Assembly: GCA_010094045.1 (NCBI GenBank)
Contig: ML986636.1
Location: forward strand, 171,372 to 235,371
Length of the DNA stretch: 64,000 bases
Direction: 5' to 3'
From: Lojkania enalia
Taxonomy: Eukaryota; Ascomycota; Dothideomycetes; Pleosporales
Every line of letters begins with the position of its first letter. Positions within the stretch are counted from its first letter, which is position 1. This document shows positions 12,066-22,861 of the stretch, one piece after another. The position numbers and the translations under genes are program-made. The notes under the pieces were generated by a model. That model saw only the letters and a program-made list of their open reading frames with translations. It was not told the origin of the DNA and did not search any database.

Positions 12066-13004
12066 ATGGCATCGCTGAGAACACCGGCGCTGCTGCCACA
12101 GTGCTCATCATGCGTGCGGAAAGTGACGCGGCAGACTTGGGACGTTCGCGGCTCCCTCCAGCAGGCGCGCAGCAAGACGAAGGCAGCGAGGGAGGCAGAG
12201 CGCAACATCATCGTCAAGCTCCTACAGGATGTGCCTAAGTTCGGACGCGCAGGTAGGAATAGTCAGCCGCGCTGCTGCAGTCTGCTAATGCTGCGTAGGA
12301 TCATTGGTTCCTGTCAACCCTGCAACTATGAGAAACCGATGGTTCCCTACCCGTCTCGCCAACTACGTCCCGTTCACTCAATTGAAGCAATTGAAGGCGC
12401 AGGGTGTGGATATGGTTCGAGACTTCAACTTTGGAGTCCAACGGTCTTTGGAGGAGGTTGGGGTTGAGGTTGACAAGGAAGACATGGTACAGAAGCAGCG
12501 GACGCCCTACGTACGGCCGGTCGAGATTGAGCTGCTAAGTGTATGGAATTCACAGTTCTATGTTACCACCGAAGACGTGCTAACTATGTACAGCCGGAGA
12601 GATCTATGGAGCTCCTGACCGCTTTCATCCCTCCCACAGTCGACTTCGCACGCCAGCCAATCGAGCAAGAAAAAGTGGATGTAAGACCGCGAAGGGGAGT
12701 CTCTGATGCCGCAGATATCTTGACAGCGGCCGCGATGGCGAGCAGGCCAAAGCCAGATGAGAATGGAATCTACGGCTCGGTGTCAGCATCAGATGTTGTT
12801 GCAACCCTCAAGTCGGCATTGGCGCACAACGACGAGGCGGCGCGTGTTATCCTCACAGAGAATGACATACGGTTCGTCGAAGGCCATGCAGAGGGAGATA
12901 ATTCTAAAGTGAAGAAGCTGGGCACGTTCAAGATGGAGATACAAGTGCCTGGCGCCGAAGAGCCTATAACGAGGATGGTGCGAGTGCGAGCCAAGGAATC
13001 GTGA
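12066..13004 (+). CDS. MRPL50: Mitochondrial large-subunit ribosomal protein bL9m
   Basis: Three exons (12066-12252, 12299-12540, 12594-13004) give 279 residues. Intron 1 is 46 nt (GTAGGA...CTGCTAAT...TAG); intron 2 is 53 nt (GTATGG...GCTAACT...CAG). The first residues (RTPALLPQCSSCVRKVTRQTW) look like a mitochondrial targeting peptide. Across the first splice the protein reads GRAGSLVPVNPATMRNRWFP, matching the N-terminal bL9 signature (G-x2-V-x-V-x2-G/A-x2-RN-x-L/W-x-P). The last exon carries the bL9 C-terminal rRNA-binding domain, seen in GIYGSVSASDVVATLKSA and the following segment. The fungal orthologue is Mrpl50 of yeast. It is a structural component of the mitoribosome 54S subunit, divergent from UBP16. 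Confidence 0.88.
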
Positions 13005-13790
13005 TTTATGGAGGTATCGGAAGTATGTGTGCTAGACTGGAGGGAGGCGATGGTGGGTTGGCATGCTCAGGCCTCGGACAATTGTCCGCCCTCTGTAAAA
13101 CTACTTGTACCAAAAGCTGTAAATGCCGACATGGAGTATATGCGGAAAAATGGAAACGAAAGCTGAGCCCGCTTGTCGGAGCACGAGAGCCTCGAACTAG
13201 GTAGACTGGCACACCTTGATTGGCCGAGCCCGTGTCGTCCTGTCGTGAAGCCTCTCACCCTTCGGCAAACGAAGGGCTAGCCGTCCCCGTGCCTACGGAG
13301 AGACTCGGACATTGTCCAAGTGGCCGTCGCCCATTGACGCCCTCCTAAGCCGAGCGGTAGCGGGGAACGCTCGCATGACTTCGAAGCGCGGCCGACGAGG
13401 GAAACCCACCAGGAGCTGCCTCATAAATTGACGCGCCCCACGCCATCCCGCAAAGCATTTCCCTCAATTGCCTCTCCCGCGTCAGTCTGATTTTGTTTTG
13501 CTGCTGTTGAGGTAAGGGAGCGCAGAGTTTGCGCGCGGTTCCTTTGCTTTTTATCGATAAGTGAATTTCGCGCAGGCGAGGGGCCTGGTGGGTCGCTGAG
13601 ATCATAAGCAAAGCCTACCCCACCCAAAGTTCAACAAGAACACCACTTGTGGACCTCAGTCGACCCATCCATACGCACACTCCTCTTCATCCTTTCTAAA
13701 CCGCTTCAGCCGCCCCCCTACCTCTTTGCGTTCCTTGAAAAACCCAACTCTAACCACTCCGTCGAACAGACTCTACTTTCCCAACCAACC
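13005..13790. promoter_or_regulatory. Intergenic with aldolase promoter and pyrimidine-rich leader
   Basis: The last 150 bases before the aldolase ATG are strongly CT-rich, as in highly expressed fungal glycolytic genes, and a CCAACCAACC context precedes the start. No other gene is supported. A tRNA-like B-box near 13190 was considered and rejected. Confidence 0.5.
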
Positions 13791-15270
13791 ATGGGCGCTC
13801 TTGACGTACTCAGCCGCAAGCAAGGTTTGTGGCATCTACTGCACCTGATAATGGCTTTGACTGACAAATTTTCTAGGTGTCATCGTCGGGTACATATCTT
13901 TTCCCGCAGGCGCATCATAATTCACTAATAACTCTAGCGATGATGTCTTGAAACTGTTCAACTATGCCCAGGAGAAGGTGGGATATATCTCTTTTACGCA
14001 GCAATTGCAGTTTTAACGCCTAGTAGGGCTTCGCGATTCCTGCGATCAATGTCACCTCATCTTCCACCGTTGTCGCTGCCCTTGAGGCCGCCCGAGACAA
14101 GAAGAGGTAGCTGTTGGAAAGAGTCCTTGAACGCCATACAAACTAACATCTACTCAGCCCCATTATTCTGCAGGCTAGCCAAGGTGGTGCTGCGTACTTT
14201 GCCGGTGAGGAACATTAGACTATTTCCAATTTGTTCGCTTCTTACAATGAATAGGCAAGGGTGTGGACAACAAGGACCAGAAGGCTAGCATTGCCGGAGC
14301 CGTTGCCGCCGCCCACTACATCCGCTCAGTCGCGCCAGCGTACGGAATTCCCGTCGTTCTCCACACCGACCACTGCGCCAAGAAGCTCCTCCCTTGGTTG
14401 GACGGAATGATGGACGCAGATGAGGCATACTTCAAGGAGCACGGCGAGCCCTTGTTCAGCAGCCACATGATCGATCTCAGCGAGGAGCCAGTGGACTACA
14501 ACATCCAGACTACCGCCAAGTACCTTAAGCGTGCTAGTGCCTGGAAACAGTGGATCGAGATGGAGATCGGTATGTGGATTCTCTAGCTACATCTCAGCAG
14601 CTTCTAAATATTTCAGGTATCACCGGCGGTGAGGAGGACGGCGTAAACAACGAGGATGTTGACAATAACTCTCTTTACACTCAGCCCGAGGACATTTACG
14701 AGGTATGCCGTATAAAACAGTACGGGTTTGAGAACGTCACTAACATCCACAGATCTACAAAACCCTCCAGCCAATCTCCCCCTATTTCTCCATCGCTGCC
14801 GGATTCGGTAATGTACACGGTGTCTACAAACCAGGAAACGTTAAACTCCAGCCTATCCTTCTGAAGAAGCATCAGGCCTACGTTAAGGAGAAGATCAACG
14901 CAAAGGAAGAGAAGCCTGTCTTTTTGGTCTTCCACGGAGGTAGTGGTAGCTCCGTGGACGATTTCCGAGAGGCTATCAGCTATGGTGTTGTCAAGGTCAA
15001 TTTGGACACTGATCTTCAGTGGGCTTACCTAACTGGCATCCGGGATTACATTCAGAACAAACACGATTATCTTCAGAGCCAGGTCGGAAACCCTGATGGA
15101 GAGGATAAACCAAACAAGGTATATTCCCAATTTGTTGGCGATGTTCTCGAAGTTAACAGAGGTGTTAGAAATACTATGACCCCCGTGTCTGGGTCCGCGA
15201 GGGCGAGAAGACCATGTCTAAGCGCGTTCAGGTCGCTCTTGAAGACTTCTATACAGCTGGACAATTGTAA
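13791..15270 (+). CDS. FBA1: Class II fructose-bisphosphate aldolase
   Basis: I reconstruct nine exons: 13791-13824, 13877-13889, 13938-13977, 14027-14106, 14158-14204, 14255-14569, 14617-14702, 14753-15118 and 15169-15270. All have GT-AG introns of 47-52 nt, and they encode 360 residues, the usual length. The enzyme splits fructose 1,6-bisphosphate into dihydroxyacetone phosphate and glyceraldehyde 3-phosphate in cytosolic glycolysis and gluconeogenesis, using zinc. Visible signatures are VVLHTDHCAKKLLPW (catalytic Asp and first zinc His), FGNVHGVYKPGN (zinc His), VFHGGSGS (zinc His and phosphate loop) and VVKVNLDTDLQWA (phosphate binding). The C-terminus reads VALEDFYTAGQL. The second exon is only 13 nt. 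The pyrimidine-rich leader fits high expression. The small exons mean a simple ORF finder would miss the first quarter of the protein. Confidence 0.96.
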
Positions 15271-15582
15271 ACTGAGACGTTACATGCTTGGGTGGTGTGG
15301 GTGTAGAATGGAGTTGGCGCAATGGGAAAGGGGAGGATAGAGAATGAGTTAAGACCGCATATGAGTTCCCATGCGGTAGTATGTGGTACGAAATTCCGAA
15401 TTATCGCTCGCATTCTAAATGCTGTAGCTAGTACAATAAATATTGGAAAACACGCCGATTAAAAAATCTGTATTCGAGATCCTCATTAAAGCTGAAACTA
15501 CAATATCTATGTGTTGGAATTACAATTTAGTGTATTCTCCCACATATGGACTAGAAATTGTTAAGCAATACATGCCCGCTTC

Positions 15583-15861
15583 TGTAACGGCGCAGGCAAG
15601 ACAATGGGTCCGAATGCGGCACGAATCCACTCAGAGGCATATGGGAGTGCGTGGGGGTTCAGGGACCTAGGAATTCCATTGACACCTATAGGCCTTGTAC
15701 GAAAGGATATAGAAGAACTACCAAGCTACTTATGAGGGAGTGTGCAACTATATACGGAAGGGAAAAGGGGTAGAACCGGGGGTAGGATAAGATAAGCGAA
15801 AAGCTTTGGGATAAGGTTGTATATGAAGCTTTTCGTGGAACGATTTCTTTGCATCGTTACA
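15583..15861 (-). mobile_element. Solo LTR of a Ty3/gypsy-type retrotransposon
   Basis: This 279-bp sequence begins and ends with perfect 7-bp inverted ends (TGTAACG...CGTTACA). It is flanked on both sides by the same 5 bases, GCTTC (15578-15582 and 15862-15866). That is the target-site duplication of an integrase-mediated insertion. Read on the minus strand, it matches the 5' LTR of the element at 61912-62171 along its whole length. No internal region is present, so this is a solo LTR left by recombination between two LTRs. It lacks the heavy C-to-T/G-to-A change of the other copy. It lies between FBA1 and the GPH-repeat gene. Confidence 0.9.
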
Positions 15862-16369
15862 GCTTCGAGGTTGTCTCCAATATTTAGTTTATTATTAATT
15901 CGTCTAAGGTTTCCGCCTCCACGCCACAAATGATAAACTGAATTCTAGAAAATTACTCTAGCTATAGTTCAATATGACTGACGTATTAAGATGATCTTTC
16001 AAGGATAGCCTTTTGTTTGAGCTTGCCTATGCGCGTTCTCTTTGTCTATGGGGCTCTATACTAATGAGGTTTAGCTAGAGTGCTTCTCTTACCCTTCTTG
16101 GACTAGTGGGAACGCCACTCGTGAATATCGTTATTGCTGGATGGGGTCACTGGCGACTTCTACGGTTGTACAACTTTATTTGAAGTTGTAAATAATGGCA
16201 GTTGCGTGGATGCCAGGGCTTCCGCAATCGAGATATTTAATCTTGGCTTGCTCAATCGCAGATTCATCTCTCATCACTTCCGCACCTCTACATTATTCCC
16301 TTAGTATTTACCTACATTTTCCATTATCCACTTGAAAACAATCCAGATATACATACCGTTTCATTCAAC
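15862..16369. promoter_or_regulatory. Intergenic, promoter side of GPH-repeat gene
   Basis: About 500 AT-rich bases run from the solo LTR to the next ATG. No gene or RNA is recognised. The leader just upstream of 16370 is pyrimidine-rich. Confidence 0.4.
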
Positions 16370-17904
16370 ATGGTCACTTCCGGTTCACATACAGGCAGCA
16401 ATGCTGGTGATGCTGTCAGCAAAGGTATTGCCTTGGTCCACGTACACATCCACTTCATCCACTCTTCAGTATTTAAACTTACTCGTAGTAGGGAGCTGGC
16501 GAAGCCTTGAGAGGCAACATAAATGCATCCATCGACCGTGCTGCTGGTGACCAAGAAGCTGCGGCAAAGAATGAAATTATTGCTAGTCGCGGTGCCAACG
16601 AGATGAACCAAGGATATTATCATGGCACTGGCGCAGGCGTCAGTCCAGCCGATACAGCTCCCAAAAAACAGAATCGCATGGCTCAAGGCGAATACACCGC
16701 GGATTCTGGATATACAGGACCTACAAACTACGGTCCCCATAGCACAAACACCGGCAATAAGCTTGATCCTCGATATGACTCCGATCTGGATCATCGTGGA
16801 CCACGGGGCGAGTTGACTTACTATGGACCTCACCAAACTAACGTCGGCAACAAAATCGGCCCTCGCTATGATCCTAACTTGAGTATGCATAGATAGGCGC
16901 ATTAACACATGAATATAATTATACCTATTCCTCACTCTATCATCGCTTGTCTATTAAAACATTTCTTTATGTTTTGCTGACATAGCATATCAAGGCGCCC
17001 AGACTGACGGATCCAGGTCAGCTAACTACGGACCGCATAGCACCAATGTTTCCAACAAAGTCGATCCTCCCTATGGCTCAGATATGGATTATGGTGGAAC
17101 AAATGAAGGATCGACGAATTATGGCCCGCATTCGACTAATATTGGGAATAAATTGGATCCCCGCTATGACCCCGATCAAGATCATCGTAATTCAAGGGCA
17201 GCGGGGCAATATATTCGTCAAGCCACTCTCGAGGACGACATTTCACACTCCAAATCACCGTCTCGTGAGTTCAATAAGTTTTTAGGCATACATGCTCCGG
17301 TAACGGAGCATGCAGAAAAATATGAAACGCCAAACCGTGTACCCCATCGGAGCAGCACCTTCAATAATATGGAGTCTCAAGTCTATTCAAAGAATGGTAG
17401 GCTCTAATATTAGCTCACCGTCAGCGTGACCTATCAACGTCTAAACTTAGCACTACGAATGTACATTCTAGGATCTTACTAAGCTTTTTAGATTATGATT
17501 CCTACCCTAACTACGGATACGACTCGCGTATGTATGACCCGCCGCCCCAACGCCGAGACTCAGATCCTATGCATTCCTACATGACAACACGTAGCGAAGG
17601 CCATAATCTGCCGGACCAACAGCTTCCAGTTCTCCCCAAACGCGAGCCTCAGCACCATCCGCCTCCACACCCTTATGAAGTGCACGAAGCACTGGACCAG
17701 GAAAGCCGCCGCCATCCACCCCACTCAACCCGGGTCATGAATGTCTTGGACCCAAGGGTAAAAGCATCGACGAAGCTTGGAGAGCCTCATGGCACCGAGT
17801 ATCCGCATAGGAGTGGGATTTTGAATGTACTGGATCCAAGGGTCGATAGTAGGGCTGTGAGGAGGATTAATAGTCAGACGAATGGGGTGGTGGACGAGAA
17901 GTAG
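16370..17904 (+). CDS. Hydrophilic protein with GPH-TN-NK-DPRYD repeats
   Basis: Four exons are inferred (16370-16424, 16496-16882, 16986-17396, 17492-17904), giving about 421 residues. The first acceptor is uncertain: TAG at 16491 breaks the frame, while AG at 16495 keeps it. The N-terminus (AGEALRGNINASIDRAAGDQEAA) resembles fungal stress-induced or conidiation proteins. The middle carries four copies of a motif near NYGPHSTNxxNKxDPRYD followed by an acidic DxDHR tail. Further on, two relatives read RVMNVLDPRV and GILNVLDPRV. The chain is extremely hydrophilic, lacks hydrophobic core segments and Cys, and looks disordered, like a LEA or hydrophilin-type protectant. Function is inferred from composition only. 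I recall similar GPH-type repeats in other moulds, but I cannot name a studied family. Confidence 0.75.
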
Positions 17905-18183
17905 TTCAGAGAGAAGTGATGCCGATAGGTCCATGACTTGGCGTAATGAATGAGGGCTAGCTGTATAAACATAACTCCTATACCCCCCTAGTCTTATATT
18001 GGAGGGTACCTCCTCTTACTCTATGTCTAATCGTAAAACGTCTAAAAGAGAACTTCAATCCCTTCAACGCCGAGAACTCTAGCTTTACAATGCTGCCTGA
18101 CGGCCTTCAGTCCCCCAAACAATAAGAAATCTAGCTCTAGAAACTTGCCTGACGGCCTTCCAACACTTTGATACTCGGCACCT

Positions 18184-19680
18184 TTACGCCCTCGAATGCA
18201 CAAGCCGGCCCCTAACCCACACCATCTTCGTGTTCCGGTCATCCCCACTATACACCCATTTCTGGACCCTCTCCCCCAAATCCTCCCATCCAAAGACATC
18301 TACAAGCCCCTCGAACGCGCCATCTCTGGACCCTCGCTCATCCACATTCCCCAAGACAATCATTTGCGCATCCCACTCCATACCGACCTCGAACGCGCCG
18401 ACCTTGCTCTCCATCCCGACCACCGCCGCACCACCGCGCGTGGCAAGGTACAGCACCTCTTCGGTAGACAGCTTCGCGCTGTCGGCACCCTGCATGGCGA
18501 GAAAGCGAGACACCCAAATCGCCTGGCGACACTCCTCTAAAATCGAAGGGGAGAAGCCGCCGCTCACATCCGTCCCAAGCCCAATTGTTAGCCCGGCATT
18601 CAAGTACTTCCGTACGGGGCAGCAGCCGGACGTTATCGCTGTGTTGCTCGCGGGACAATGGCTTATCTTCGCGCCGCGGGCTTTTATCGTGTCGACTTCT
18701 TCTTTAGCGAGGTGCACGGCGTGCGCGAGGATCGTCTTCGAGGTTAGGAGGCCGGCGGTGTCATACACGTCTGTGTAGGATGTAGAGGAGGGGAATAGTT
18801 GCGCGACGAGTGCGATCTCACCTACGTTCTCGGAGATGTGGGTTTGGATGTGGGCGTCTGTTTCACGGGCGAGGTGGCCGAGGGAGGCGAGCACGGGGGC
18901 GGTACAGGACGGAGCGAAGCGTGGGGTTATTATAGGCTGTACGATGGTGCCGGTGGGGTCGATGGAGCGGATGTAGGAGAGGCTCTCTTTCGAGTCGGCG
19001 ATAGCGGACTCGGGGCTGGCGTCGCGGTAGGTTTCGGGAGAAAGGTCCGAGTCCATGCATACCCTCCCTACAAGAGCTCGTTGGCCGCGGGCGAGACATA
19101 TGTCGGCGAGGAGGTTGGTGGCGGGGACGTGGATGGTGGCATAGTAGGCGCAGGTCGTCGTGCCGTGGGACAGGGTCCTGGACACAAAGTTCGAGTATAT
19201 GCGCTCGGCTTTTTGCATGTCGGAGAAGGATGATTCCATCGGGAAGGTATAGGTCTGGAGCCAGGAGAGCAGAGTGGTTTTTCCGAAGAGCCCGGTGTTG
19301 GGATGTTGTGGGGCGTGCGTGTGTGTATCTGCCGTTTGCTGTTACCATCTCTTCTTCGGGCGTTCTTACATGCCATGGATGGGGTGGATACCATCTCCCT
19401 AGGCAGGGAGGGGATGTTTGATATACGGGTTTTGATACGTACCGATGAAGCCAGGGAAAAAGAATCCATCCTTGACCTCCACTACCCTTGCCTCTTTAAA
19501 TTCATCATACTTGCCCTTCACATCTTCCACATTCTCCACATCTCTTTCCACAAACGCAATCACCCCGTTTGAATCCACGCCAATGGCGCCTTTGTCCGAG
19601 AGTTCGAGTTCTATGAGCGATGTACTGTGAACGAAGGCTCCGAAATAAATCGTTGGGCTTATTGGTGCTGAGGCCGCCAT
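18184..19680 (-). CDS. GUD1: Guanine deaminase
   Basis: Two exons (19680-19443, 19328-18184) are joined over a 113-nt intron with GTACGT donor, giving 460 residues. The enzyme converts guanine to xanthine and ammonia in purine salvage and catabolism. It belongs to the amidohydrolase superfamily. Across the splice the protein reads GFIDTHTHAPQHPNTGL, the guanine-deaminase zinc motif with its HxH pair. Downstream are TQTHISENVGE-type metal and substrate residues (HISE), SHCPASN, and GLGTDVSGG with the metal Asp. The SHGTTTCAYYATIH segment is also typical of the family. Length and order of motifs match fungal and animal guanine deaminases. No targeting signal is seen, so it is probably cytosolic. 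Confidence 0.92.
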
Positions 19681-20481
19681 GTCGATAGCCGGAGATGGGA
19701 ATGTAGTATGTTATGGGAATCCAAGATTGCCGTAGGGATCTTAGGCTTAAAAGTCGGAAATATGCAAGGCCTGGGATTCCGCAGCGTCTGCTTCTCTCTC
19801 GCCTCTTACCCTCTCGGAATGCAGAAAGCAGCAGATACCAGCGAGTGACTCAAAAACACGTTAAAGCAAATCTAGCGTCCAGCAACCCGCCGACAAAACG
19901 GAAAATCAGAGCGAGGGAGCGAGATCCGTCCCTTTATCTACAATTTCCAGGCCCCTCTATCGAGATGGAGGGTGGAGCTTCTGTGGCTTGCGAGTGGATT
20001 TGAAAAGCAAAGCTTCTGGCTTGGCGGATGGTACGTAAGAGGCTAGCCCGGCGTCGGTTGTGGTAAGTGGGTGCTAGCACGTGGGAGCGGTTTGCGCCGG
20101 GCGGCGGACGCCGATGTCGTGCAACATCTACATCTGAACAACATCGAGGTAGCATCTACACCGATATCTCCGTCAAGTCGCACATTGTACAGATGCAGTA
20201 GTTGTGGTATCTATTACTCTGACAGTAGAGCCGCTTGTCCGCTCTCGTGATTTGTGGATAGAATGAATTGAATAGAGAAAGCCAGCGCAAAGCTTGCTCA
20301 AGTACCATACCGTTTTGTTCTTTGCGCCAAGCGCCGCTCAATATCGCTAGTTCTCTAATTCCCAAAATCAAGTGCTCCAAGCCCACCCGGGCGCTCTCAA
20401 ATTCTTTGGAAAGCATTGCTAGCCCTAGACCCACCGTGAACAAGAAAATAGAATGGCGCCTCCACACACACAACCACGGAT
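19681..20481. other. Intergenic, guanine deaminase promoter side
   Basis: This lies between the guanine deaminase start and the ARP9 stop, both on the minus strand. No coding, RNA or repeat feature is recognised. Confidence 0.5.
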
Positions 20482-22554
20482 TTATAAGCTGTAATCATGT
20501 ATACCGGATGGGCCCTGATCATTGTAATCCGGCCTTGTCATATATCCTTTACTCTGACCCTGATCAACAACAAACAGGACCTTTGCAGCTACCTGGGCGC
20601 CTAGGAATACAGCCTCGTCGAAGCCGACTTCTTTCCATTCGGGGAAGTACTCTGCCGGCTTCGCGAGCTTGATGCTGGTGGGCGTTTGGCCATGCGAGGA
20701 GTGGGTGCTGTGACTCGACATGCCAGGAAATGGTACGCTGCTGCCCGGAGGCATAAGATGAGGATTTTGTGCTGTTGTAGCTGCTAGTAGGAGGGGATTC
20801 ACGCCGCTGGGGCCGCCGTGCGGACCTAGTTGAGGCTGTGGAGTGTTAGCGCCTGTGCCGGCCGGGGTGGAGATGTTGGAAGGTATTTCGGAGGTAAAGA
20901 TAGTGGCCGACGATGGTGAAATGAGGTATTTTGACTGAAGTGTCGCTAACAGTGCGTCTTTGAAGCCTTTTGGCCGTCAGTAGTTGAATACAAAAAAAAA
21001 AGGGCAGTTGCTTGCCTCGTAGTTTGGACCCATTTCCGCAAATGACTATAGAGTCCCAAAGTTCACTGCGCTTGTTGACTTCATCAACGGAAGAGATTGT
21101 TCGATGTACGGCGTCCGCAATACGCTCTAAAACCCCGTTACTTGCGGCTAGGAATCGCTCTGTTCCGACCTCAATCTCGCGCCTTATAGGGCCTGTCCGT
21201 GAAGCCGTCGAGCCTGGCTCTGCATTGCCGTTCGCTTCTAGTGCTGACTTCGGTTCCCCATCCCCGTCGTCTTGTATCTTCTTCTGAGGGCCTTCATCGA
21301 GCACAGCCTGTGCTTCTGCCATGCCCTTCTCCCCTAGATTCATGTTCTTTAGAGTATCCAGCAACACATGATCTTCATATAGGAATGTGGCTTTCTCCCT
21401 CTTTGAATTTGGCATTCTGACAGGCCTGTTCTGCGCCGATTGGGTTTCCGCGGGGCCCTTCTTTTTCGCCGCTTTCTCCTGCTTCTCCTTCTCTTTCTTA
21501 GCTAAAAACTCATTCATTTTGCCTCCTGTGACAATGCTCGCAACATCCAGCACGCCTTCATTCTCATCGCCATTGCCTTCGTCACCAACTTCAGTATCTG
21601 TACCCGGGCCGCGAGGAGCATTTCCCAGAGCTGATGCAGCTGCTGGACCAGAACCAAGGGCACCCGTTGATGCAGCTGCAGCTGGATTGGAGATTGAGTC
21701 CTGATCAGCTCCTTCCCCACTCCCGGGAAGTGGTATCCCCGCCGGCAATATTTCGCAGATGGGAGATTTCTTGAGTTGCTCGCACATGTCGCGACTAAAT
21801 CCTTTGGCCTTCAATTTTGCGAGTAGGCCTAGGGTGAGCGCTTCCCCTCCGCACCCCGACAAGGACGTTACTCGTCCCGTGATATGAGGAATGAACTCGC
21901 TAATGGCAGTGATGTCCACTTTGTCCTTGCCTACGTCCACCACTGTCGCCGTGTGCACCCCGTATGCCCAGCTGGTAGCGAGCGCAGCGTCCATGAGGCC
22001 GAATGCCGGGGTCTTGAACTTCTCGAAGAAGAACTGGGTCAGCTTTTCGTGTTCGCGTGGAGTCCATGTCGGCTGCGCTACGAGGAGGATCGGGGTGTGG
22101 AATGGCGGGTTGAGCGTGTTGTAGACGTGCGTTATGAGGGCGAAGAAACAGGGCCAATTCACAATGCGCCCCTGTTGTATCGGCCAGACTGCGCCTTCCT
22201 CGGTGACTCGATCTTCCTCGTATATTATCTCCTCGTCGTCACCCTCTCCGACTATCTTGACGTCTTCGCCTTCTGCGGCTGCGCCATTCAGAGGCTCGGC
22301 TGGCTTCTTAAGCGCATCAGCACGCCGGCGCACTTTGTAAGGTTCCCATTCTCCGTCTTTTTCAGCCGGAAACATGCGCGACCGCACGCGCAGACGAGCG
22401 GGAGTCAGCGACTCGGGGAGGCCAAGCTGCGCAAGCGTGGTCTCCGACCCAGGCGCAATTATCTGGCGTGAAGAGTTAGCGCAAATGCCGCAGTGAATGC
22501 ATCGCTCACGTGGGGCAGACATACTATGATCTGGTCATCTTTGAAGGCAGGCAT
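20482..22554 (-). CDS. ARP9: Actin-related protein 9, chromatin remodelling subunit
   Basis: Three exons (22554-22525, 22462-21016, 20966-20482) give 653 residues. Intron 1 is a standard 62-nt GTATGT...GCTAAC...CAG intron. Intron 2 (49 nt) has a GC donor (GCAAGC). Arp9 pairs with Arp7 (or its equivalent) in SWI/SNF- and RSC-type nucleosome remodellers in the nucleus. The actin fold shows in IIAPGSETTLAQLGLPES, WPCFFALITHVYNTL, PILLVAQPTWTPREHEKLTQFFFEKF, VVDVGKDKVDITAIS and, late, SIVICGNGSKLRGFKDAL. A long charged, low-complexity insertion (roughly residues 260-440) separates the halves. The start was placed at MPAFKDDQ, where fungal relatives begin. An upstream in-frame ATG at 22650 would add 32 residues and cannot be excluded. 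Divergent from NTE1. Confidence 0.87.
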
Positions 22555-22861
22555 GGCGGGCGGGCCAATGGAGGGGGAGGGTTTGGGCGCGTTTTCGAGC
22601 AGAGAGTCTCGGAGGCGCGAGGTACGCAGCACCACGCGTGGGAGCTCCATGGCGCTTGGCGGGTTATATAATCGCTCCCCACCATCACAGGAGCTTCCAA
22701 GGCAGGGCAGGCTCCTCGGTCACGCTCGTCGGCGCAACGACACCATGACGGCAATCCTCCGCCAATCCCCTTCGCACGCTTTTACTTATTTGGCGGAGGG
22801 TCCTCCTTGAACTGGGTCTGGAGGAGTGGTTTCTCCCTGCTACTACACACCCACTTCCACT
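22555..22861. promoter_or_regulatory. Shared promoter region, ARP9 / NTE1
   Basis: The divergent starts of ARP9 (22554, -) and NTE1 (22862, +) are 307 bases apart. A GGGTTATATAATCG stretch near 22658-22672 could act as a TATA element, but which gene it serves is unclear. If ARP9 starts at 22650 the gap shrinks to 211 bases. Confidence 0.5.

Noticed and set aside
13180..13210. GTTCGAGGC-like tRNA B-box on the minus strand
   Set aside because: The flanking bases cannot form a T-arm stem and no A-box or acceptor stem is found.
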